A stretch of DNA of 26,976 nt. It comes from Prevotella sp. UBA6447. Lineage in GTDB: Bacteria > Bacteroidota > Bacteroidia > Bacteroidales > Bacteroidaceae. Positions 21,875 through 26,976 of the stretch are shown one piece after another. The notes under the pieces were generated by a model that was given only the letters and a program-made list of their open reading frames with translations, was not told the origin of the DNA and made no database searches. Location of the stretch: the NCBI GenBank assembly GCA_002437115.1, contig DJOD01000065.1:33401-60376 (forward strand), in the 5' to 3' direction. Position 1 is the first letter of the stretch. Every line of letters begins with the position of its first letter. The position numbers were made by a program, and so were the translations under genes.

Positions 21875-24643
21875 TTATTTTTTCATCACCTTGCGAGTCA
21901 CGCCATTCTCCTTGACGATATATATTCCCGCGGGAAGTTGGCCGAGAGTCTTTCCTGTCAAGACTCCGTTGACGGAGTATACTGCCCGCCTGTTGACTGT
22001 TGCCTTGTGGTCGGTTACCCCCTTGATGGCAGTTTCCACGAACTGAGTGTCCTCGCTGATGGCTACCCATCCCAAGCGTTCCTCCCACGGCTTTTTGTAT
22101 GAGGGTGCTGTCGCTGTGCTGGTGTCGTCGATTTGCAGACGGATGCGCGTCCCTGTGGAGTCGGCCGACTGGTAGAGACTGAGCGGACGAGTGCGCAACA
22201 CGGCCAGGGCGGGGTTGTTGAGTGTCTGCATCTGGATGAGGAACGAAGCGTCTTTCAGCTTCTCGCCAAACGAGATGTCCGTGCTGAGCGTAGCCTTCGA
22301 CGTGAAGCTGACCGTGGTGTCCTTCACGGTGATGAGCTTTCCGTCCTCATCTTTTGTCTGTCCTTTCTCAATGGCGACATACGAGAACTTCAGCGTGCGC
22401 TTGATGGTGTTGTTGTCGTTGAGAGCCTGTTGGCGCTGCAGCACTACCTTGCATCCGCTTGGCGTTATATCGAACACACGTGTCGCTACCGGGTAGCGCT
22501 CGCTTGTGGAGATGGCCATAATGGGCGACACCAGTACCACGGGAGCCTCTGTGAACGGCTGTGTGAAGCTGATGCTAACTGTGTCGTTGGCCGCATGGTT
22601 GGCCGACACGCCCGCCTCGTAGCTGAGGTTGCCGATTTTGCCGGTCCCCGCCTTGGCCACCAGGTAAGAGGTATAGTCTGTGAAGTCGTTGTAGAAGTCG
22701 GTTTTCATGCTCGAAGTCTTGACCTGGTTGAATGGGTAGACGCTGTAACGGAAGTATGAGAACCTGCGCTGGCCGTCGGCCTCCCTCACGGAGTAAACGT
22801 TTGACACGCGTTCCTGCGGCATCATGCTTGCCGTGCGGTTGCTGAGGCTTCCGAAGACGATGGCTGGCTGCTCGTCGTAGGATTTGTCAAAGAAGAGATA
22901 GCCTTCGTCTGACGTGCCAGTCGTGACGGTTCCGTATTGCACCGTTCCTTGCTGGTCGTCCTTGCCGATTGACGTGGTGCCCGCGATGTTGTTGACCACC
23001 TCGTTGGTATGGAGCAACCGTCCGTTGAATGTGCGGATGGCCACGCGGTACGTGTAGTAGCCCGCTGTCGTTAGGGTGTCGGTCAAGGTGTAGCTGGCCG
23101 CATCGTCGTTGAGACTCACCGTCTTATAATGTTGGAAAGTGGCGTTTTTGTCCGTTCCCACCTTGCGCTCAACCCACATCGAGTCGTTGAGCTCACCGTT
23201 CTTCTCGTTCCAGGTGAGCGTGGCTATGTTCTTGTCGGCCCTGAAGACGAGGCTGAGGCCAGTGGGGGCGTATGTGCGCGGGTTGGTGGGCACGTATGTG
23301 GCCACGCTACTGTTGTAGGCCAGTCCGGGCTGCATGGCTGCATAGCGCTTGCCTGTCTCGGTCAGCGCGCCGTTCTTGTAGAGCCTCGACGGGTCGCGCT
23401 CACTGTTCCAGTAGGCGTATCGCTCCACATAGTTCCACCCGTTCATGAGGTTGCAGATATTCATTACGGCATCAGCGTTTTGCGCTTCTGTGACACCGCT
23501 GGCGAAGGCTCCGTTCTTGTTCCAGCTGGCTCCCCAGCACCACTCAGTGACCCAGATGGGGCGTTTGGCCTTGTTATGGAGGCCGCTGAGCGTGTAGAAC
23601 GACCCTGTGGCCCAATAGGCGTGCACGTCGAGGATGTCGCAACGCCAGCCGCGCGCGTCGATGGAGTCGAGAAACTCTTGGTTGAACGACGGGCTGCCGT
23701 CCCACGACGACGGCGTGCAGAGCCGTTGGCCTGTGCGCATGAGCGACTCCCAGTTGTCGAGTATTTGCGTCAGCGTCTGTGGGTGGTCGTCCGACTGGTT
23801 GCGCGGCTCGTTGTTGGTCTTCATGTTGGGCGACGACGTGGTGTAGTTCACCCCTCCGCAGGCCGCCGCATTGGGCCAGTCCTCATAGATGTGGTGGGGC
23901 ACACACTCGCGGTCGACGCCCGTGTTCTCGCCCAGTCCGAAGCTGTAGCACCACTGCGTGTTGAGCGCGTTGTTGGCCTCTGCGCCCGTGTTGTTGGCCA
24001 GTCCGGCCTTCGACACGTCGTTCCACTTGAAGAGTCGGTACGACGATATGCGGTGTTGCATCAGTACTGGCAGGTTGACCTCCAGGTCGGTCTTGTCGGC
24101 CACGAAGCAACGGCTGTACCCGCGTCCTCCGGCCTTGAGCGAGAAGGTCACCATGTATCCGCGCTTCAGCTTGAAGCTCATGATGCGGTTGTTGAGCTGC
24201 TTGTCCGTGAGCGACTGCATGAATCCGCCCGAACTGTTGGTGTTGAAGTCGTTGCAGCTCTCGCCCTTGAAGTCTTTCTCTGTATAGACGGTGAGCGGCT
24301 TGAAGCCGGCACCGTAAGGCATGATGATGGCGCCCCGGTTGTAAATCTTCACCTGGCAGTTTTGCCCGTTCACGGCTTTCTCGCCGTTGATGTAGATGAA
24401 AGCCAGCTGGTTCAGGGCGAGCGATGGCTTCAGTGCGTCGAGAATGATGACGGCATGGTCGGTGTTTGTGAGGTTGATGCTTCCCGTGGTGGTGAACGGT
24501 GTTGCCGACGTGATGTGGTAGTCCACGTCCTTGTCGAGTGTCACGGCGTTGGTCACTTGCGTCACCGACTGGCTGGTGTTGTCAGCCAATGTGGGCAGGC
24601 AAGTTGCCATCAGCGACAACGCTAATGTTGAAAAACGTTTCAT
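21875..24643 (-). CDS. GH128-like secreted glycosidase with Fn3-like domain and T9SS sorting tail
   Basis: The 922-residue protein has a signal peptide (MKRFSTLALSLMATCLPTLA), an N-terminal beta region (about 20-190) and a glycosyl-hydrolase core (about 200-440). NNEPR (about 275-279) matches the acid/base motif xNEPx, and PIWVTEWCWGASW (about 360-373) holds the likely nucleophile Glu. With LDVHAYW these resemble GH128 endo-beta-1,3-glucanases. A fibronectin-III-like domain follows (about 455-550), then further beta domains. The last 40 residues, RRAVYSVNGVLTGKTLGQLPAGIYIVKENGVTRKVMKK in pattern, form a type A T9SS C-terminal signal: the protein would be exported through the type IX secretion system. 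Start MKRF at 24643 is set by the signal peptide and promoter; the upstream frame lies in the promoter region. Confidence 0.78.
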   Translation of the reverse strand: MKRFSTLALSLMATCLPTLADNTSQSVTQVTNAVTLDKDVDYHITSATPFTTTGSINLTNTDHAVIILDALKPSLALNQLAFIYINGEKAVNGQNCQVKIYNRGAIIMPYGAGFKPLTVYTEKDFKGESCNDFNTNSSGGFMQSLTDKQLNNRIMSFKLKRGYMVTFSLKAGGRGYSRCFVADKTDLEVNLPVLMQHRISSYRLFKWNDVSKAGLANNTGAEANNALNTQWCYSFGLGENTGVDRECVPHHIYEDWPNAAACGGVNYTTSSPNMKTNNEPRNQSDDHPQTLTQILDNWESLMRTGQRLCTPSSWDGSPSFNQEFLDSIDARGWRCDILDVHAYWATGSFYTLSGLHNKAKRPIWVTEWCWGASWNKNGAFASGVTEAQNADAVMNICNLMNGWNYVERYAYWNSERDPSRLYKNGALTETGKRYAAMQPGLAYNSSVATYVPTNPRTYAPTGLSLVFRADKNIATLTWNEKNGELNDSMWVERKVGTDKNATFQHYKTVSLNDDAASYTLTDTLTTAGYYTYRVAIRTFNGRLLHTNEVVNNIAGTTSIGKDDQQGTVQYGTVTTGTSDEGYLFFDKSYDEQPAIVFGSLSNRTASMMPQERVSNVYSVREADGQRRFSYFRYSVYPFNQVKTSSMKTDFYNDFTDYTSYLVAKAGTGKIGNLSYEAGVSANHAANDTVSISFTQPFTEAPVVLVSPIMAISTSERYPVATRVFDITPSGCKVVLQRQQALNDNNTIKRTLKFSYVAIEKGQTKDEDGKLITVKDTTVSFTSKATLSTDISFGEKLKDASFLIQMQTLNNPALAVLRTRPLSLYQSADSTGTRIRLQIDDTSTATAPSYKKPWEERLGWVAISEDTQFVETAIKGVTDHKATVNRRAVYSVNGVLTGKTLGQLPAGIYIVKENGVTRKVMKK

Positions 24644-24677
24644 GTGCAATGTTCGGTTGTTAGCAATAATTTGACTG

Positions 24678-24685
24678 CAAAGATA
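24678..24685 (-). promoter_or_regulatory. -7 promoter element of the glycosidase gene
   Basis: TATCTTTG on the minus strand, transcript start near 24671 and leader about 28 nt. The divergent asnA promoter lies 160 bp away. Confidence 0.6.
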
Positions 24686-24844
24686 ATAATTTGCCATCGT
24701 ATTTTTGGTAAATGCGTGGCGAAATTTTAAAGTTGAAATAGTTAAAGATGCTTTCCATCCCAATGGTTATAGCGTAAGTTTGTTACAAAAAGCTGTATAA
24801 ATGATTAATTTTCTATCATTTTGCGATTTTTAAACCTAAAAAAC

Positions 24845-24874
24845 TTGCCAGTTGGATACAATTGCTTATCTTTG
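24845..24874 (+). promoter_or_regulatory. Promoter of asnA
   Basis: -33 TTG at 24845-24847 and -7 TATCTTTG at 24867-24874, spacing 19 bp. The transcript starts near 24881, which rules out an upstream in-frame start at 24821. Confidence 0.7.
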
Positions 24875-24931
24875 CACTTGGCTAATGAGCCACAATCGAC
24901 CAGCCGAACACATAAAAACAACACTAAAGCT

Positions 24932-25969
24932 ATGAGCAAACTGATAAAGCCAGAAGGCTACCATGCCCTCCTGGACATGTGCCAAACAGAGTTGGGCATC
25001 AAGCAAATCAAGGAGTTTTTCCAGCAGAACCTTTCCACGGAGCTGCGCCTGCGGCGTGTGACGGCGCCCCTCTTCGTGCTGCAAGGCCTGGGCATCAACG
25101 ACGACCTCAACGGTGTGGAGCGTCCCGTGACCTTCCCCATCAAGGACATGGGCGAGGCCCGTGCCGAGGTGGTCCACTCGCTGGCCAAGTGGAAACGCCT
25201 GACGCTGGCCGAATATAAGGTGAAGCCAGGCTATGGCATCTACACCGACATGAACGCCATCCGCTCCGACGAGGAGCTCGACAACCTTCACTCGCTCTAC
25301 GTCGACCAGTGGGACTGGGAGGCCGTCATCACCGAAGGCGACCGCACGCTGGCCTTTTTGGAGAACGTGGTGCGCCGCATCTACGCTGCCATCCTGCGCA
25401 CGGAGTACCTGACGTGTGAGACTTTTCCGCAGATAGAGCCCTTCCTTCCGCGCGACATCCATTTTGTGCACAGCCAGCAACTGCTCGACATGTATCCCGA
25501 CCTGACGCCGAAGGAGCGCGAGGACGCTATCTGCAAGAAGTATGGTGCCGTGTTTGTGGAGGGCATAGGCGGTCGTCTGAGTGACGGTAAGAAGCATGAC
25601 GGGCGCGCCCCCGACTACGACGACTGGTCAACGATTGCAGAGAACGGCCGTCAGGGTCTCAATGGAGATATTCTTATCTGGTATCCCGTTTTGGGCCGCT
25701 CGTTTGAGCTAAGCTCCATGGGCATCCGTGTGGACAAGGCTGCCCTGTTGCGCCAGCTCAAGATTGAGGGTGAGGAAGGTCGCGAGAAGCTCTATTTCCA
25801 CCAGCAGTTGCTTGGTGGAAAGTTGCCGCTCAGCATTGGTGGCGGCATCGGTCAGAGCCGTCTCTGCATGGTGATGCTTCACAAGGCTCACATCGGAGAA
25901 ATCCAGGCCAGCATCTGGCCTGACGATATGCGTCGCGAGTGTGCGGCCCTGGGCATGCAGCTCATCTGA
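24932..25969 (+). CDS. asnA: Aspartate-ammonia ligase AsnA
   Basis: AsnA makes asparagine from aspartate, ammonia and ATP through an aspartyl-AMP intermediate, and is related to class II aminoacyl-tRNA synthetases. The 345-residue protein has conserved blocks VVHSLAKWKRLTL, LHSLYVDQWDWE, DIHFVHSQQLLDMYPDL, RAPDYDDWST, LNGDILIWYPVL, FELSSMGIRVD and SIGGGIGQSRLCM (class II motif 3-like). They align along the whole E. coli enzyme of 330 residues. The start MSKLIKPEGYH at 24932 lies after the promoter. It is a single gene, ending in a strong terminator. Confidence 0.96.
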   Translation: MSKLIKPEGYHALLDMCQTELGIKQIKEFFQQNLSTELRLRRVTAPLFVLQGLGINDDLNGVERPVTFPIKDMGEARAEVVHSLAKWKRLTLAEYKVKPGYGIYTDMNAIRSDEELDNLHSLYVDQWDWEAVITEGDRTLAFLENVVRRIYAAILRTEYLTCETFPQIEPFLPRDIHFVHSQQLLDMYPDLTPKEREDAICKKYGAVFVEGIGGRLSDGKKHDGRAPDYDDWSTIAENGRQGLNGDILIWYPVLGRSFELSSMGIRVDKAALLRQLKIEGEEGREKLYFHQQLLGGKLPLSIGGGIGQSRLCMVMLHKAHIGEIQASIWPDDMRRECAALGMQLI

Positions 25970-26010
25970 ACTACTTGCCTGTTGTGGCAAGTGTCACCTG
26001 GACTTTTAGC

Positions 26011-26064
26011 GAATCGATTATTTGCGGACAACGAGCTGGTTGGTCGCAAATAATCGATTTTTTT
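26011..26064 (+). terminator. Intrinsic terminator of asnA
   Basis: AATCGATTATTTGCG (26012-26026) pairs perfectly with CGCAAATAATCGATT (26045-26059), extended inward by GACAAC with GTTGGTC (one bulge), loop near GAGCTG. TTTTTTT follows at 26058-26064. Confidence 0.9.
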
Positions 26065-26250
26065 GTTGGTTGCATCCTATTGTATTTTGTTAAAAAATAA
26101 GGACAAAAATTCCCTCCAGAATTGCTTGAAATCAATCAAGCCTACTTTGCTCCCAAATATGCGATTCTCAGAGACTTTTTGTCAATTTGTTGATAATTAA
26201 GTAGTTATACGAAAATAAAACCGAAGAACCCTTCCATAGTCCCTAAAGTT

Positions 26251-26364
26251 TTGAAAGAAGGTATCGAATCAAGAGACGATATGTATCCCAAAGAGGCACG
26301 ATAGCTATGCTAAAGAGGGACCATAGCTATCGAATCGTCTCTCGATTCGATAGATTCTTTGGAA
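26251..26364. repeat. Nested inverted repeat with tandem core (possible small RNA or MITE-like element)
   Basis: The outermost AAAGAA (26254-26259) pairs TTCTTT (26355-26360). The main stem 26262-26280 pairs 26334-26352, 18 of 19 pairs. An inner perfect stem CGATAGCTATG (26299-26309) pairs CATAGCTATCG (26322-26332). The core is also a tandem direct repeat: 26290-26310 and 26312-26332, 21 bp, four mismatches. A hairpin this ordered is not expected by chance. Confidence 0.7.
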
Positions 26365-26372
26365 CAAAAGTA
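26365..26372 (-). promoter_or_regulatory. Possible promoter of the hairpin element
   Basis: TACTTTTG on the minus strand fits TAnnTTTG and would start a transcript near 26358, at the very base of the hairpin. No good -33 element is seen. Confidence 0.35.
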
Positions 26373-26400
26373 TGCAAATTAACCACCATTATGACTTTTG

Positions 26401-26706
26401 ATGAAAATTAATCGGGCAAAACTCGTTTTTTCATCTCTAGAAGAACCTGTCGCCATGTGCCTGTTTTTTCAGAATTTACATGATAAAATGCTCGGGGCCG
26501 AATGTAAACTGGACGAGTGCTCTTTTGATAGAAGCAAGCAGGTTGTATCGTGTCAACATTCTGACAACGGTTACAGAATACTTATCGTCTTCGAAAACAT
26601 GATGTACATTGACAAGTGGGGAGTAAAAGGTGTTTTCAGGATGATACCTATGCTAAAAGTCTTGTGGAAAGGACGTTTGGGGGAAAAGAAAGAGGCATGC
26701 CACTAA
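26401..26706 (+). CDS. Small hypothetical protein, not recognised
   Basis: The ATG-started frame gives 101 residues with mixed hydrophobic and charged composition, Cys at about 20, 36, 42, 52 and 100, and a basic C-terminus (KVLWKGRLGEKKEACH). There is no signal peptide, domain or family I recognise. It has lower GC than the flanking genes and no visible ribosome site or promoter. It might be a real small gene upstream of the partial secreted protein, or chance. The frame is short and unsupported by context. Confidence 0.35.
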   Translation: MKINRAKLVFSSLEEPVAMCLFFQNLHDKMLGAECKLDECSFDRSKQVVSCQHSDNGYRILIVFENMMYIDKWGVKGVFRMIPMLKVLWKGRLGEKKEACH

Positions 26707-26721
26707 AAAGTAGACGAAAAA

Positions 26722-26753
26722 TTTGTGACTTTTCAAGTTTATGTATAAATTTG
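26722..26753 (+). promoter_or_regulatory. Promoter of the truncated downstream gene
   Basis: -33 TTTG at 26722-26725 and -7 TAAATTTG at 26746-26753, spacing 20 bp. Predicted leader about 47 nt to the ATG at 26807. Confidence 0.65.
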
Positions 26754-26806
26754 TGGCGCATCATTACCAATGCACGCTATTAATCAGAAACTTCATTTTT
26801 CGTTTT

Positions 26807-26976
26807 ATGAAACAACCTGCAATCACCATCATCCTGTTAGGCGCGCCGTCAGTCCTCTTGGCGCAGAGTGTCCCGCAAAACTATGTGCAGACGCAGACGA
26901 TGCTGGACGCCCGCGGCGGCAACAAGGTGACGTACCAAGATGGCCTGGCTTATGCGGACGGCGTGAAGCTGAAAAC
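26807..26976 (+). CDS. N-terminus of a secreted protein, possibly DUF6443/RHS-repeat type (cut by window end)
   Basis: The first 56 codons are in the window and no stop occurs. A signal peptide is clear: MKQPAITIILLGAPSVLLAQ, cleavage near LAQ-S. The mature start NYVQTQTMLDARGGNKVTYQDGLAYADG resembles the NYVxTRTxxD...YxDGLGR opening of Bacteroidetes DUF6443/RHS (YD-repeat) proteins, but the typical GRP is absent. These are large cell-surface or toxin-delivery proteins. The identification is tentative; only the secreted nature is well supported. It has its own consensus promoter, which suggests an independent transcription unit. Confidence 0.5.
   Translation, partial: MKQPAITIILLGAPSVLLAQSVPQNYVQTQTMLDARGGNKVTYQDGLAYADGVKLK

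Larger units (their letters stand above)
26070..26400. other. AT-rich non-coding region with nested hairpin element
   Basis: No convincing gene lies in this stretch of about 330 bp. Its main content is the hairpin/tandem-repeat element at 26251-26364 and a promoter-like site next to it (see those entries). The remainder (26070-26250) is AT-rich and shows no clear structure. A CCATAGTCCCT string at 26234-26244 partly resembles the repeat unit of the element. Confidence 0.5.

Noticed and set aside
23129..24625. A 498-codon plus-strand frame opposite the glycosidase gene
   Set aside because: Its protein is biased to Val/Arg/Gly/His with no motif. The minus-strand product has a signal peptide, catalytic motifs, a T9SS tail and a promoter, so the plus frame is its shadow.
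26262..26352. Invertible promoter (phase-variation switch) between the inverted repeats
   Set aside because: The segment between the arms is only about 53 bp, too short for a typical invertible promoter, no recombinase gene is near, and the core folds on itself.
1..26976. tRNA, rRNA or CRISPR features
   Set aside because: No cloverleaf, rRNA segment or regularly spaced repeat was recognised; this was by eye only, so a small RNA could be missed.

Overview
The window looks like chromosome from a Bacteroidales species, most likely Prevotellaceae. Three things support this. Many genes carry the Bacteroidetes-type -7 promoter element TAnnTTTG. Family-specific proteins are present: a DUF5606 protein, long NusB, a SusC-like carboxypeptidase-regulatory/beta-barrel protein, and a secreted glycosidase with a type IX secretion (T9SS) tail. 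Gene content is otherwise housekeeping. No rRNA, tRNA or CRISPR array was seen. Taxonomy is inferred, not proven.

Layout. 31-5302 (minus): a biotin-domain carboxylase/decarboxylase subunit followed by an HD-domain hydrolase, then lptD from its own promoter. 5476-6324 (plus): a divergent lipoprotein. 6333-7553 (minus): a queuosine-precursor salvage operon, YhhQ-type transporter then queF, led by what I read as a preQ1-I riboswitch whose pseudoknot touches the start codon. 7665-9226 (minus): a Ca2+/Na+ exchanger and an Hsp20 chaperone, separated by a strong terminator that abuts the exchanger promoter. 9227-11417: accessory DNA with hairpins, an inactivated IS1634-like insertion sequence, and palindromic/direct repeats at its ends.

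11361-14936 (minus): an operon nusB-yajC-ybbR-coaE-DUF5606 with overlapping or closely spaced genes and a strong terminator. 14997-16906 (plus): rplY (bL25/Ctc), pth and an Hsp15-type S4 protein, with a long structured leader and a 22-bp GAAA-capped terminator. 16967-19915 (minus): a large outer-membrane beta-barrel protein with a Gly/Arg/Pro-rich tail. 20144-21238 (plus): aroB. 21351-24685 (minus): a PaaI-type hotdog thioesterase and a GH128-like, T9SS-exported glycosidase. 24845-25969 (plus): asnA with a strong terminator. 26070-26976: a nested hairpin/tandem-repeat element, a small unknown ORF, and the start of a secreted protein that may be an RHS/YD-repeat protein, cut by the window edge.

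The most notable items are the preQ1 riboswitch on a YhhQ-QueF salvage operon, a biotinyl domain without its biotin-accepting lysine, the 114-nt nested hairpin at 26251-26364, and the doubly dead transposase with its unusual end repeats. I saw no convincing multi-gene defence or wholly new system.
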